Below, piece after piece: positions 15,434 to 27,086 of a stretch of DNA of 64,000 nt (position 1 is the first letter of the stretch; every line of letters begins with the position of its first letter). The notes beneath the pieces are model-generated. The model ran no database searches, had not been told where the DNA came from, and was given only the letters and a program-made list of their open reading frames with translations. A program made the position numbers and the translations under genes. Origin of the DNA: Pseudomonas frederiksbergensis (GTDB taxonomy: Bacteria > Pseudomonadota > Gammaproteobacteria > Pseudomonadales > Pseudomonadaceae); assembly GCF_035751725.1 (NCBI RefSeq), contig NZ_CP142104.1, forward strand, positions 4,340,001 through 4,404,000, written 5' to 3'.

Positions 15434-16237
15434 ATGGCCTATTTCGAGCACGAAGGTTGCAACCTGCATTACGAGGAATACGGCCATGGCGCGCCCTTGG
15501 TGCTGGTGCACGGGCTGGGCTCCAGCACACGTGACTGGGAAAAACAGATCCCGGTACTATCCGCCCGCTATCGCCTGATTGTCATGGATGTGCGCGGCCA
15601 CGGTCGGTCCGACAAGCCCCGCGAGCGCTATAGCATCGAAGGATTCAGCGCCGACCTGAGCGCGCTGATCGACCACCTCGACCTGGGCGCGGTGCATCTG
15701 GCGGGCTGGTCCATGGGCGGCATGATCTGCTTTCAACTGGCCGTGGACGAACCCGCGCGGGTCAAGAGCTTGTGCATCGTCAACAGCGCCCCCGAGGTCA
15801 AGGTCCGCACGCCTGACGATTGCTGGCAATGGTTCAAGCGCTGGAGCCTGATGCGCTTGCTCAGCCTGGAAACCATCGGCAAGGCCCTCGGCGCCAAGCT
15901 GTTCCCCAAGCCCGAACAGACCCAGTTACGCCTGGAAATGGCCCGGCGCTGGGCAACGAATGACAAACGTGCTTATCTCGCCAGTTTCGACGCCATAGTC
16001 GGCTGGGGCGTACAGGAACGTCTGTCGCAAGTTGCCTGTCCAACCCTCATCATTTGCGCCGACCACGACTACACCCCGGTGGCGCTGAAAGAGGCCTATG
16101 TAAAGCTGTTGCCTGACGCACGACTGGCAGTCATCGCCGATTCACGGCACGCTACGCCGCTGGATCAACCCGAACGCTTCAACCAAACCCTGCTCGAATT
16201 CTTGATCGCAATCGATTCCACTACTCAGGATCACTGA
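15434..16237 (+). CDS. Alpha/beta-fold hydrolase
   Basis: 267 aa from ATG with AAGGA 8 nt upstream. Oxyanion HG motif in VLVHGLGSS. Nucleophile elbow GWSMGG (Ser near residue 96). Catalytic Asp probably in [10 protein letters not shown] and His in [11 protein letters not shown]. Size and layout fit the esterase, haloperoxidase or 3-oxoadipate enol-lactonase-like branch. The substrate is unknown. It is co-transcribed with the LysR and cyclophilin genes. Confidence 0.88.
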   Translation: MAYFEHEGCNLHYEEYGHGAPLVLVHGLGSSTRDWEKQIPVLSARYRLIVMDVRGHGRSDKPRERYSIEGFSADLSALIDHLDLGAVHLAGWSMGGMICFQLAVDEPARVKSLCIVNSAPEVKVRTPDDCWQWFKRWSLMRLLSLETIGKALGAKLFPKPEQTQLRLEMARRWATNDKRAYLASFDAIVGWGVQERLSQVACPTLIICADHDYTPVALKEAYVKLLPDARLAVIADSRHATPLDQPERFNQTLLEFLIAIDSTTQDH

Positions 16238-16241
16238 ACCC

Positions 16242-16805
16242 ATGCTGAAAAAAATCGCCCTCGCCGCCGGCTCCGTCCTCTTTGCCGCCAACCTGATGGC
16301 CGCGCAGCCGGCCAAGGCGCCGCACGTACTGCTGGACACCACCAATGGCCAGATCGAAATCGAACTGGACCCGGTCAAGGCCCCCATCAGTACCAAGAAC
16401 TTCCTTGAGTACGTCGACAGCGGCTTCTACAACAACACGATTTTCCACCGGGTGATCCCGGGCTTCATGGCCCAGGGCGGCGGTTTTACCCAGCAGATGC
16501 AGCAGAAAGAGACCAAGGAGCCGATCAAGAACGAAGCCAGCAATGGCCTGCACAACGTTCGCGGCACCTTGTCGATGGCCCGCACTTCCAACCCGAATTC
16601 GGCCACCAGCCAGTTCTTCATCAACGTGGCTGACAACGCCTTCCTCGATCCGGGCCGCGACGCCGGCTACGCGGTGTTCGCCAAGGTGGTCAAGGGAATG
16701 GACGTGGTGGACATCATCGTCAATTCCCAGACCACCACCAAGCAAGGCATGCAAAACGTGCCGATCGACCCTGTGATCATCAAGTCGGCCAAGCGCATCG
16801 ACTAA
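16242..16805 (+). CDS. ppiA: Periplasmic peptidyl-prolyl cis-trans isomerase A (cyclophilin)
   Basis: 187 aa. Signal peptide [20 protein letters not shown], so periplasmic. Cyclophilin core with the catalytic Arg in [33 protein letters not shown], and [15 protein letters not shown] near the C-terminus. It catalyses prolyl isomerisation in folding of exported proteins. It starts 4 nt after the hydrolase stop. Orthologous in length and sequence to E. coli PpiA (rotamase A). Confidence 0.93.
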   Translation: MLKKIALAAGSVLFAANLMAAQPAKAPHVLLDTTNGQIEIELDPVKAPISTKNFLEYVDSGFYNNTIFHRVIPGFMAQGGGFTQQMQQKETKEPIKNEASNGLHNVRGTLSMARTSNPNSATSQFFINVADNAFLDPGRDAGYAVFAKVVKGMDVVDIIVNSQTTTKQGMQNVPIDPVIIKSAKRID

Positions 16806-16890
16806 ACCCGCAGGGCAAGCCTGGGCGGCATCGGCGATCCCGCGCCGCCCACAGCAAAAAAAGGAGAGCCCTGCCCGGGCTATGTAACCC

Positions 16891-18723
<1,833 letters not shown>

Positions 18724-18743
18724 GTCCGTGTTGCACAAAATCC

Positions 18744-18771
18744 GTGGCGAGGGAGCTTGCTCCCTCGCCAC
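18744..18771. repeat. REP palindrome
   Basis: GTGGCGAGGGAGCT plus complement, identical to the copy at 2440, in the 64-bp gap between convergent genes. Confidence 0.8.
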
Positions 18772-18787
18772 GAAGTCTCGGACAGCT

Positions 18788-19912
18788 TCAGCACTGCCGA
18801 TAAGGCAGTGCTGTCCTGGCCTCTTCGGCATACGCCATTACGCCCTCGTGTTCCCGCGCGAGAAAATCCGCCACCGCCGCTTTCAGGCCTGGATGGCGCA
18901 GGTAGTGCCACGAGCGCGTGATCACCGGCTCGAACCCGCGGATCAACTTGTGCTCGCCCTGGGCTCCGGCGTCAAAACGTTGCAGGCCATTGGCAATCGC
19001 GTAATCCATGCCCTGGTAGAAACACGTCTCGAAATGCAGGCGGTCGAATTCCGCCAGGCAACCCCAATAACGCCCATAGAAACTGTCGCCAGCCACCAGG
19101 CTGAACGCCATCGCCACCGGGCGTGAGCCTTGCTTGGCCAGCACCACGCGAATGGTCTCGGGCATGCGCTCGGCCAGCAGGCTGAAAAAGGCGCGGGTCA
19201 GATAAGGCGCCTGCCGACGCACCGCGTAGGTGTTGGCGTAACAGGCGTAGACAAAATCCCACTGCGCCTCGTCGAGTTGATGGCCGTCGAGCCACTCGAA
19301 ATCGATACCCTGCCCCGCCACTTGCTCGCGCTCCTTGCGCATCTGCTTGCGCTTGCGGGAGCTAAGGGCATCGAGAAAATCCTGGAAGTCCCGATAGCCG
19401 CGATTCTGCCAGTGGTATTGGCAACCGATCCGCTGCAACCAGCCCTCCTGCCCGGCCAGAGCAGCATCGGTCGAGGCATCGGTGAAGTTGATGTGAGCAC
19501 TGGAAAGCCCTTCGATCTCCAGATAGCCCGGCAGGCTGCCCAGCAGCTCCAAGCCATCCTCCACCCGTGCCGCCAACAGTCGCGGACCACTGACCGGACT
19601 GAACGGCACCGCCGTCAGCAGCTTGGGGTAATAGTCGATGCCGGCGCGGGCGCAAGCGTCAGCCCAGCCGTGATCGAACACGTACTCGCCATAGGAGTGC
19701 CATTTGCGATAACTGGGCAACGCCGCCAGCAAGCGCCCCTCTTCGATGTGCAGCAAGTGCTCGGGCTGCCATCCGGTATGCGACCCCAGGCTGGCACTGT
19801 CTTCGAGGGCTGTGAGAAAAGCGTGGCGCAGGAAGGGTTGATTGACGGGCACCAACGCGTCCCACTCGTGTGGCGCGATGGCGGACAAGCTGTCCAAGAC
19901 GTGAAGCGGCAT
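18788..19912 (-). CDS. FemAB/GNAT-like acyltransferase (COG3146, DUF482)
   Basis: 374 aa. It matches the Pseudomonas GNAT-fold FemAB_like family: LSSRKRKQMRKEREQ (about 184-198), FSLVAGDSFYGRYWG (about 272-286), the substrate-pocket stretch LHFETCFYQGMDYAI and the terminal QGEHKLIRGFEPV. Often annotated as a peptidoglycan biosynthesis protein, but no reaction is established to my knowledge. No signal peptide, so cytoplasmic. Monocistronic and convergent with the ABC exporter. Confidence 0.85.
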   Translation of the reverse strand: MPLHVLDSLSAIAPHEWDALVPVNQPFLRHAFLTALEDSASLGSHTGWQPEHLLHIEEGRLLAALPSYRKWHSYGEYVFDHGWADACARAGIDYYPKLLTAVPFSPVSGPRLLAARVEDGLELLGSLPGYLEIEGLSSAHINFTDASTDAALAGQEGWLQRIGCQYHWQNRGYRDFQDFLDALSSRKRKQMRKEREQVAGQGIDFEWLDGHQLDEAQWDFVYACYANTYAVRRQAPYLTRAFFSLLAERMPETIRVVLAKQGSRPVAMAFSLVAGDSFYGRYWGCLAEFDRLHFETCFYQGMDYAIANGLQRFDAGAQGEHKLIRGFEPVITRSWHYLRHPGLKAAVADFLAREHEGVMAYAEEARTALPYRQC

Positions 19913-19965
19913 GCGGTTCCCCGATATCCAGACGACGGATTGCGCGAGTATCGCCGATCCAGAAT

Positions 19966-19990
19966 AAAAAAACCCCGCCGGAGGCGGGGT
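19966..19990 (-). terminator. Rho-independent terminator of the porin gene
   Basis: Minus strand: stem ACCCCGCC/GGCGGGGT (19972-19979 with 19983-19990) and TTTTTTT downstream. It lies 49 nt past the porin stop and just upstream of the FemAB-like gene. Confidence 0.85.
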
Positions 19991-20038
19991 TCAAAGGAGC
20001 GTAACGGATGAAAGTGCAGCGGTGTATCAGGTTACGAT

Positions 20039-21349
20039 TTAGAACACGTACTGGGCGCGGACTACGAAACCGTCACCATCGTCGTCGCCGTTGGCGTTGG
20101 TGACTTTGTCGGTCTTGGCCTTGACGTAGGCGCCGGTGATTTTCACCGCCTCGTTGGCGTACCAGTTCACGCCCAGGTTGTGGACCTTGGCTTCGGCATC
20201 GCCGACTTCACGGGTTGCCGAGGCAGTGGTGATGTTGTCGTCTTCGACGGTCAGGCTGTCGAAGCGGTAGAACACTTCCCAGGCGCCGATGGACTTGTTC
20301 TGTGGCTTGATCGCGTCGAACTTGCCGACTTTATAGCCGCGAGATTCGCCAGTGAGGGTGTAGGCACCCTGGACGTAGAAACCGTGGCCTTTGATGTCTT
20401 CGAAGGCGGCGCTGTCAGCTTTGGTCTTGCGGCTGATGTATTCACCTTGGATCGACGCTGGGCCCATGGCGAAAGCGGCTTCCAGGCCGAAGGCGGTGTC
20501 GGTATCGTAAGAGCCTGCTGCGGAGGGGTTGGCGCCGCCCAGGAGTGGACGGTTGCCATTGGCGCCAGCATCGTTGCCGCCACCCGTCACCACACCGCGC
20601 ATGCCCAAACGGGAGTGATAACGCGCGTCGAACGCGGTGTCGGAAACATCGCGCGATGCCACGTTCAATCCGAAGTGCAGGACGTTACCGGCGTCGTGCA
20701 TCGGAGCGAAGACGAAGCGACCGTTGACTTGCTTGACGCTGTTGCCGTCGGTGTCATTGTTGTCCTTGCTGAACACACCGGCCGAAGCGTAGAACGAATC
20801 GGCGAAAGTGCTGGACGCTTGCAGGCCCATGCCATTCTGATGGCCGTTGGCCCAATCGATCAGGTCGTAGGCGGCGTTACGCTCAGGAGCCGTGACCCAC
20901 TTGGAGCTGGTGGCTTTTTCCAGGCCGAAGTCCGGGTCGAAACGGCCGACCTTGATCGATACCGGTTTGAAGCCGTTATAGGCCAGGGACGCTTCGTCGA
21001 AGTAACCGTCCTCGGAACTACCGGCGTTATGAGAAAAATCGTAGTTGATGGTGTAGGCCCAATCCGTGTACAGCACGCCGGACAGTTCCAGGAACGCACG
21101 ACGGAAGTAAGCGGCGTCGGCCGTATCACCGTTTCTGGTGTAGATCCCGTCGAACTGGCTGTAGTCAGCCTGCAAACGACCGCCGAGCTTGAAGCTGAAC
21201 TCTTTGTCAGTGGTAGCGACCTCCAGGCCGCCCTTGGTCTTGACCACGATATCGGCGCCGTCAGTGGTCACGGTGCCGGCGAAAGCCTGGGCGGTTACTG
21301 CCATTGCCAGAGCGCTGGCGGCAAAACCTGCGAAGTGCTTACGGATCAT
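20039..21349 (-). CDS. OprP/OprO-type outer-membrane porin
   Basis: 436 aa. Signal peptide of about 24 residues ([20 protein letters not shown] then QAFAG). The mature 16-strand barrel starts with a short coiled-coil-like leader ([16 protein letters not shown]) and then [18 protein letters not shown], the OprP/OprO family opening. The conserved [11 protein letters not shown] precedes the terminal aromatic strand FVVRAQYVF with C-terminal Phe. The family forms phosphate- or pyrophosphate-selective channels. The Arg/Lys ladder residues were not verified, so selectivity is inferred. A Pho-box-like half-site lies about 120 nt upstream. Confidence 0.9.
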   Translation of the reverse strand: MIRKHFAGFAASALAMAVTAQAFAGTVTTDGADIVVKTKGGLEVATTDKEFSFKLGGRLQADYSQFDGIYTRNGDTADAAYFRRAFLELSGVLYTDWAYTINYDFSHNAGSSEDGYFDEASLAYNGFKPVSIKVGRFDPDFGLEKATSSKWVTAPERNAAYDLIDWANGHQNGMGLQASSTFADSFYASAGVFSKDNNDTDGNSVKQVNGRFVFAPMHDAGNVLHFGLNVASRDVSDTAFDARYHSRLGMRGVVTGGGNDAGANGNRPLLGGANPSAAGSYDTDTAFGLEAAFAMGPASIQGEYISRKTKADSAAFEDIKGHGFYVQGAYTLTGESRGYKVGKFDAIKPQNKSIGAWEVFYRFDSLTVEDDNITTASATREVGDAEAKVHNLGVNWYANEAVKITGAYVKAKTDKVTNANGDDDGDGFVVRAQYVF

Positions 21350-21460
21350 CGAAGAATTCCCCTAGTTGGTAGTCTATGCGTTAGAAAACACGCGGAACTG
21401 GGCCCGCTGGTGTTGGGAGGGGATCTTGGCGGCGGGGTGTGTCAGGCAAGTTGCTATCAC

Positions 21461-21478
21461 ATAAAGATTTTATGACAG
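21461..21478 (-). promoter_or_regulatory. Candidate Pho box upstream of the porin
   Basis: Minus strand CTGTCATAAAATCTTTAT: a perfect CTGTCAT half-site followed by an A-rich spacer and a poor second half. PhoB boxes are two such 11-bp repeats. Position suits phosphate-starvation control of an OprP-like porin. Confidence 0.35.
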
Positions 21479-21522
21479 CGGAACTTTTTACTTCGAAAGG
21501 GAATAACAAAAATGCCACAAAA

Positions 21523-21552
21523 CTGTGGGAACGAGCTTGCTCGCTCCCACAG
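21523..21552. repeat. REP palindrome, class CTGTGGGAGCG
   Basis: CTGTGGGAACGAGCT mirrored by TGCTCGCTCCCACAG with one mismatch. It lies 24 bp from the KAS III stop. Confidence 0.75.
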
Positions 21553-21576
21553 GAGTTTATTGCGTTGGACGATGGA

Positions 21577-22698
21577 TCAACGCTTGCGCAGGATCACGCT
21601 GCCGATCGAATAGCCGGCGCCAAACGAGCTGAGCACCGCGACCGAACCGCTGGGAAGGTCGTCTTGGTACATGTGGAATGAAATCACCGAACCGGCCGAG
21701 CTGGTGTTGGCGTAGCGATCGAGGATCACCGGGGCTTCTTCTTCGGTGGCCTCGCGTCCCAGCAGCTTGCGCACGATCAACTGGTTCATGCTCAAGTTGG
21801 CCTGATGCAGCCAGAATCGCTTCACTTCGCCGACGTTCAGCTGGTTCTCCTCCAAGTGGGCGCCGATCAGTTCAGCGACCATCGGGCAGACGTCACGGAA
21901 CACCTTGCGGCCTTCTTGGACGAACAGTTTGTCCCGGCTGCCGACGCCCTCTTCCGCCGCACGGTTGAGGAAACCGAAATTGTTGCGGATGTTGTTGGAG
22001 AACTTGGTGAGCAGCTTGGTGCTGACCACGTCGAACTGGTACGGCGAGGTCGCCTGGTCCGCCCGCTCGATGATCACGGCGGTGGCTGCGTCGCCGAAAA
22101 TGAAGTGGCTGTCGCGGTCGCGGAAGTTCAGGTGGCCGGTGCACACTTCCGGGTTGACCATCAGGATCGCCCGGGCCTGGCCCAACTGCACGCTGTTGGC
22201 GGCGGCCTGGATGCCAAACGTCGCCGACGAACAGGCCACGTTCATGTCGAAACCGAACCCTTCGATGCCCAGGGCTTCCTGGACTTCGATGGCGATGGCC
22301 GGGTACGGACGCTGCAGATTGGAACAGGCGACGATCACCCCGTCGATGTCGGCGGCGGTACGGCCGGCGCGCTCAAGGGCTTGTTTCGCGGCGCCGACGG
22401 CCATTTCGCATAGCACCGACCACTCGTCGTTGGAGCGCTCGGGCAGGCGTGGGGTCATGCGTTGTGGGTCGAGGATACCGTCCTTGTCCATGACAAAGCG
22501 GCTCTTGATGCCGGAAGCCTTTTCGATGAACGCGGCGTTGGATTCGGTCAATGCCTCGACTTCGCCGCGCTCGATGGCGTCGGCGTTGTCGGCGTTGAAT
22601 TGGGCGACATAGGTGTTGAAAGATTGCACCAGCTCTTCGTTGGAGATGCTGTTGGCCGGGGTGTACAGGCCGGTGCCGCTGATGACGACGTTATGCAT
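21577..22698 (-). CDS. Beta-ketoacyl-ACP synthase III family enzyme (FabH2-like)
   Basis: 373 aa from ATG at 22696-22698 (MHNVVISGTGLYTP). Thiolase fold with the Cys-His-Asn triad: Cys in NVACSSATFG, His in LHQANLSMNQL and Asn in DRYANTSSAGS, plus the terminal GAGYSIGSVIL. It is longer than canonical FabH (about 317 aa) and resembles the PA3286-type enzyme of P. aeruginosa, which condenses medium-chain acyl-CoA with malonyl-ACP and so links beta-oxidation to fatty-acid synthesis. That role is by family analogy. Monocistronic. Confidence 0.88.
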   Translation of the reverse strand: MHNVVISGTGLYTPANSISNEELVQSFNTYVAQFNADNADAIERGEVEALTESNAAFIEKASGIKSRFVMDKDGILDPQRMTPRLPERSNDEWSVLCEMAVGAAKQALERAGRTAADIDGVIVACSNLQRPYPAIAIEVQEALGIEGFGFDMNVACSSATFGIQAAANSVQLGQARAILMVNPEVCTGHLNFRDRDSHFIFGDAATAVIIERADQATSPYQFDVVSTKLLTKFSNNIRNNFGFLNRAAEEGVGSRDKLFVQEGRKVFRDVCPMVAELIGAHLEENQLNVGEVKRFWLHQANLSMNQLIVRKLLGREATEEEAPVILDRYANTSSAGSVISFHMYQDDLPSGSVAVLSSFGAGYSIGSVILRKR

Positions 22699-22956
22699 GG
22701 GTCGTGTCTCTGATCTGTTCAGGCAGAAAGTATTGGCACCGACGTACCAACACGCAAAGGGACTTTTCCCATCCGGGGGAAGCAGTCCTGGCATCGCTTT
22801 ATTCCGATCCGCCCGTGACATTGAAGCGCAAAACCACGGGACCGGCATTTATAGGCGCGAAGTTTGCCATAAACGCTGGCGTTTGGCCCATTCTCCCTTA
22901 CTTACGACACAAAACCCTGTGGGAGCGGGGATATGTGGTGTCGTCCAGTTATCTGC

Positions 22957-25900
22957 TCACCCCTCTACCAATCCCCACTGCTTGCCCAGGCGCTTGTCGG
23001 AAATCGGCACCTTGGTGCCCAATTGCTGGGCAAACAGCGACACCCGGTATTCCTCCAGCCACCAGCGATACAGCTCCAGTTGCGGGTCACGCTTGCCTTC
23101 CTGGGCGTGCTTGCTGGCGCGGGCCTGGTATTGCGCCCAGAGGTTCGACAGTTCGCCACTCCAGACCCGATCTTTCTGCACTTGGCTGCCCAGCTTCTCG
23201 AAGCGTTGCTCGATGGCCTTGAGGTAGCGCGGCAGCTCCTTGAGCCATTGGTGCGGAGTCTCCCGCACGAAGCCTGGATACACCAGGTGACTGAGCTGTT
23301 GCTTGATGTCGTTCAGCGCCACGGCCTGGGCCAGGTCGATCTTGCCCTTGAAGCGCTTTTGCAGGCCATGCCAGAGCTTGAGGATGTCCAGGGTCAGCTT
23401 CGCCAGGCGTTCGGCGTGCTCGGTCCAGCCGCCGCGCTTGCGTTCGGCCAGGGCCGCCAGCGCGGCACCGTCACGGGGCAGGCTCGGCTCGCCTTCGAGG
23501 ATGCAACTGTCGAGACTGGCCAGCAGGATGTCTTCCACCAGACTGTCAATACGTCCCAGCTCGCGATAGAGCAGGCCCAACTCCGTCAAACCCGGCAGCT
23601 TGCCACGGAGGAATTTCGCTGATTCGGCCAGTTGCTGCATGAGCAAGCGCTGCAAGGCACGGCGATGCTGGAACTCGGCTTCGGCCGGGGTCGGGAAGCG
23701 ACCTTCCTTGACCACGCCGCCCTCTTCCACCAGCGCCGGGTAGACCGTCATCGACAGGCCGGCGATCTTCTGCTGGGTTTTCTCGGCCACCGGCGCGAAG
23801 ACTTTCGCCTCCACCGGTTCCTGGTTTTTCGCCGTTTGCGGCACGGCTAACGCCGCCTGGCTGGCTTCGGCAAAACGTGCCGTCAGTTCGGCCAGGTCTC
23901 GTCCTTCGCCGAGGAACTTGCCCTGGCCATCGACGATTTCCAGGTTCATGCGCAAGTGACTTTCCACCTGCTGCGCCGCTTCGGCCCAAGCTTCGTCACT
24001 GACCCGCGCGCCGGTCATGCGCAACAGCTCACGGCCCAGCGATTGAGGCAGCGAGCCCTCGGCAAACGTGATGCGTTGCAGCGCCGCCTTGACGAAGTCC
24101 GGCACCGGCACGAAGTTCTTGCGCAAGGCCTTGGGCAGGTTGCGCACCAGGGCGATGCACTTGGCCTCGATCATCCCCGGCACCAGCCATTCCAGGCGTT
24201 CCGGCGGCAGCATCGGCAGTAGCGGCGCCGGTACCCGCAAAGTCACGCCGTCGCGGGGATGGTTGGGCTCGAAGTGATAGCTCAACGGCAAGGTCAGGTC
24301 GCCGACGCGCAAGGTGTCGGGATACTGATTGGCCGTTACCTCGCTCGCCTCGCGGGCCAGCACATCTTCCTCGCGCATGACCAGCAACTGCGGGTCTTTC
24401 TGGCTGTTGATCCGGTACCAACTGTCGAACGTCGCGGTCTGGTGGATCTCGGCGGGCAGGCGCGCATCGTAGAAGGCGAACAGGGTTTCCTCGTCCGCGA
24501 GGATGTCACGGCGACGAGCCTTGGCTTCGAGCTCGTCGAGTTGTTCCAGCAACCGCGTGTTGGCGCTCAGGCACTTGGCCTTGGACTGGATCTCGCCGCG
24601 CACCAGCGCCTCGCGGATGAACAGCTCACGGGACACCACCGGGTCCACCGGCCCGTAGTGCACCGGCCGGCGACCGACGACGATGAGCCCGAACAGGGTA
24701 ATCTGCTCATAGGCCACCACTTGCCCGCGCTTCTTCTCCCAATGAGGTTCGAAGTGGTTTTTCTTGATCAAATGCCCGGCCAGCGGTTCGATCCAGTCCG
24801 GTTCGATCTTGGCCACCATGCGCGCGTACAGCTTGGTAGTTTCCACCAGTTCGGCAGTCATCAGCCACTGCGGACGCTTCTTGCCCAGACCCGACGAGGG
24901 GTGGACCCAGAAGCGTCGCTGGCGAGCGCCGAGGTAATCACCGTCTTCGGTTTTCTGGCCGATTTGGCTCAACAGGCCCGACAGCACTGCCTTGTGCAGT
25001 TTCGGGTAGTCGGCCGGATCCTTGTTTAGGCTCAACTGCATGTCGCGGCAGATCAGGCTCAACTGGCGATGGGAATCGCGCCACTCGCGCAGGCGCAGAT
25101 AATTCAGGAAATTCTTGCGACACCAGTTGCGCAGCGGGTTGGCGGTCAGGGCCTGGCGCTGCTCTTCGAAACCGCGCCATAGATTGACCAGCCCGGCGAA
25201 GTCCGAGTCCGCGTCCTTCCACTGGGCATGGGCCTGGTCGGCGGCCTGTTGTCGCTCGGGCGGACGCTCGCGCGGGTCCTGGATCGACATGGCGCTGGCG
25301 ACGATCAGCACTTCCTGGAGACTGCCCAATTTTGCCGCTTCCAGCAGCATGCGGCCCATGCGCGGGTCCACCGGCAGGCGCGCCAACTGCCGACCCAACG
25401 GCGTCAACTGGCTGTTGCGGTCCACCGCCGAGAGTTCTTGCAGCAGGTTGAAACCGTCGCTGATGGCCTTGCCATCCGGCGGCTCGATGAACGGGAAATC
25501 GGTGATCTCGCCGAGGCGCAGGTGCAGCATCTGCAGGATCACCGCCGCCAGGTTGGTGCGCAGGATTTCCGGATCGGTGAATTCGGGCCGGCTGAGGAAA
25601 TCTTCCTCGCTGTACAGCCGCACGCAAATCCCCGGCTCGACCCGCCCGCAGCGGCCCTTGCGCTGGTTGGCGCTGGCCTGGGAAATCGCCTCGATGGGCA
25701 GGCGCTGGACCTTGGCGCGATAGCTGTAGCGGCTGATGCGCGCGGTGCCGCTGTCGATCACGTAGCGGATGCCCGGCACGGTCAACGAGGTTTCGGCGAC
25801 GTTGGTCGCCAACACCACGCGACGGCCCGGGTGGGATTGAAAGATGCGTTGTTGTTCGGCCGGCGACAAGCGTGCATAGAGCGGCAGGATTTCAGTGTGC

Positions 25901-26868
25901 TTGAGCTGGGCCTTGCGCAGCATCTCCGCCGCGTCGCGAATCTCCCGCTCACCCGGCAGGAACACCAGCACGTCACCGGGACTGCGGCGTTCGCTGCGCT
26001 CATGGGCGGCGATTTCGTCGAGGGTGGCGAGGATCGCCTGGTCGACGGTCAAGTCGTCCTCGACCCGGTTGCCCTCCTCGTCCTGCTCCAAGGTCAGAGG
26101 GCGATACCAGGTTTCCACCGGGAAGGTGCGGCCCGAGACTTCGACGATTGGCGCGTCATCGAAGTGCTTGGAGAAACGCTCCAGGTCGATGGTCGCCGAG
26201 GTGATGATGACTTTCAGGTCGGGGCGGCGCGGCAGCAGGGTCTTGAGGTAGCCGAGCAGGAAATCGATGTTCAGGCTGCGTTCGTGGGCTTCGTCGACGA
26301 TGATCGTGTCGTAGCGTTCGAGGTAGCGATCGTTCTGGGTCTCGGCGAGCAGGATGCCGTCGGTCATCAGCTTGATCAGGGTGTTGGCGTCGCTCTGGTC
26401 TTCGAAGCGCACCTGATAACCCACCAGCGCCCCCAACGGCGTGGCCAGTTCCTCGGCCACGCGACTTGCGACGCTTCGGGCGGCAATGCGGCGTGGCTGG
26501 GTGTGGCCGATCAAGCCCTGCTGGCCGCGGCCGATTTCCAGGCAGATCTTCGGCAACTGGGTGGTCTTACCCGAGCCGGTTTCGCCGGCAATGATCAGCA
26601 CTTGATGCTTGAGCAGCGCCTCCTTGATCTCGTCGCGCTTGGCGGCGATCGGCAAGTTGTCGTCGTAGCGAATCGACGGCACGCTCGCCTTGCGCGCCAG
26701 CACCTGGTCGCACGACGCCTGCATGCGTGCCACCCATTGGGCCAGCTTGGCCTCGTCGGGTTTCTTGCGCAGCTCGAGCAACTGCCGCCGCAACCGGTGG
26801 CGGTCAGAAAGCATGGCGTGGTCGAGGTTTTTCAGCAGTTTGTCGATTGCAGGGGCTTGGTCAGTCAT
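22957..26868 (-). CDS. hrpA: ATP-dependent RNA helicase HrpA (DEAH-box)
   Basis: 1303 aa from the ATG at 26866-26868 (MTDQAPAIDKLL); E. coli HrpA is about 1300 aa. RecA-like domains with Walker A GETGSGKTTQLPK (about 95-107), DEAH box (VDEAHERSLN), SAT motif (IITSATID) and motif VI QRKGRCGRVEPG. HA2 and OB-fold domains follow, then the long HrpA-specific C-terminal region (DUF3418). HrpA acts in mRNA processing and in rescue of stalled or collided ribosomes. Upstream, towards aceK, lies an 86-bp gap mostly filled past 26950 by a REPIN. Confidence 0.96.
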   Translation of the reverse strand: MTDQAPAIDKLLKNLDHAMLSDRHRLRRQLLELRKKPDEAKLAQWVARMQASCDQVLARKASVPSIRYDDNLPIAAKRDEIKEALLKHQVLIIAGETGSGKTTQLPKICLEIGRGQQGLIGHTQPRRIAARSVASRVAEELATPLGALVGYQVRFEDQSDANTLIKLMTDGILLAETQNDRYLERYDTIIVDEAHERSLNIDFLLGYLKTLLPRRPDLKVIITSATIDLERFSKHFDDAPIVEVSGRTFPVETWYRPLTLEQDEEGNRVEDDLTVDQAILATLDEIAAHERSERRSPGDVLVFLPGEREIRDAAEMLRKAQLKHTEILPLYARLSPAEQQRIFQSHPGRRVVLATNVAETSLTVPGIRYVIDSGTARISRYSYRAKVQRLPIEAISQASANQRKGRCGRVEPGICVRLYSEEDFLSRPEFTDPEILRTNLAAVILQMLHLRLGEITDFPFIEPPDGKAISDGFNLLQELSAVDRNSQLTPLGRQLARLPVDPRMGRMLLEAAKLGSLQEVLIVASAMSIQDPRERPPERQQAADQAHAQWKDADSDFAGLVNLWRGFEEQRQALTANPLRNWCRKNFLNYLRLREWRDSHRQLSLICRDMQLSLNKDPADYPKLHKAVLSGLLSQIGQKTEDGDYLGARQRRFWVHPSSGLGKKRPQWLMTAELVETTKLYARMVAKIEPDWIEPLAGHLIKKNHFEPHWEKKRGQVVAYEQITLFGLIVVGRRPVHYGPVDPVVSRELFIREALVRGEIQSKAKCLSANTRLLEQLDELEAKARRRDILADEETLFAFYDARLPAEIHQTATFDSWYRINSQKDPQLLVMREEDVLAREASEVTANQYPDTLRVGDLTLPLSYHFEPNHPRDGVTLRVPAPLLPMLPPERLEWLVPGMIEAKCIALVRNLPKALRKNFVPVPDFVKAALQRITFAEGSLPQSLGRELLRMTGARVSDEAWAEAAQQVESHLRMNLEIVDGQGKFLGEGRDLAELTARFAEASQAALAVPQTAKNQEPVEAKVFAPVAEKTQQKIAGLSMTVYPALVEEGGVVKEGRFPTPAEAEFQHRRALQRLLMQQLAESAKFLRGKLPGLTELGLLYRELGRIDSLVEDILLASLDSCILEGEPSLPRDGAALAALAERKRGGWTEHAERLAKLTLDILKLWHGLQKRFKGKIDLAQAVALNDIKQQLSHLVYPGFVRETPHQWLKELPRYLKAIEQRFEKLGSQVQKDRVWSGELSNLWAQYQARASKHAQEGKRDPQLELYRWWLEEYRVSLFAQQLGTKVPISDKRLGKQWGLVEG

Positions 26869-26949
26869 CAGGTACGCAAGGGTCGTCGGTTTGAGCAAGG
26901 GGGCGATTGTCGCAGATTTGCGCACAGGACGCTGCGCGGTGGCGCTTTC

Positions 26950-27063
26950 GTGGCGAGGGAGCTTGCTCCCGCTCGACTGCGAAGCAGGCGCCTGGATTTA
27001 ATGCCGGTCATCAAATCGCCGGGGTGCGCTTCGCACACCAGCGGGAGCAAGCTCCCTCGCCAC
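26950..27063. repeat. REPIN (class GTGGCGAGGGAGC)
   Basis: GTGGCGAGGGAGCTTGCTCCCGCT at the left is mirrored by AGCGGGAGCAAGCTCCCTCGCCAC at the right, around a spacer containing GCGAAGC...GCTTCGC. Similar in build to 48116-48226. Confidence 0.8.
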
Positions 27064-27086
27064 GGGGAATTCGTTCAGCCGCCGAG

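Noticed and set aside
16806..16890. Terminator or riboswitch between ppiA and the ABC exporter gene
   Set aside because: GGGCGGC/GCCGCCC can pair, but it is followed by an A-tract, not a T-tract, and no known riboswitch core is visible.
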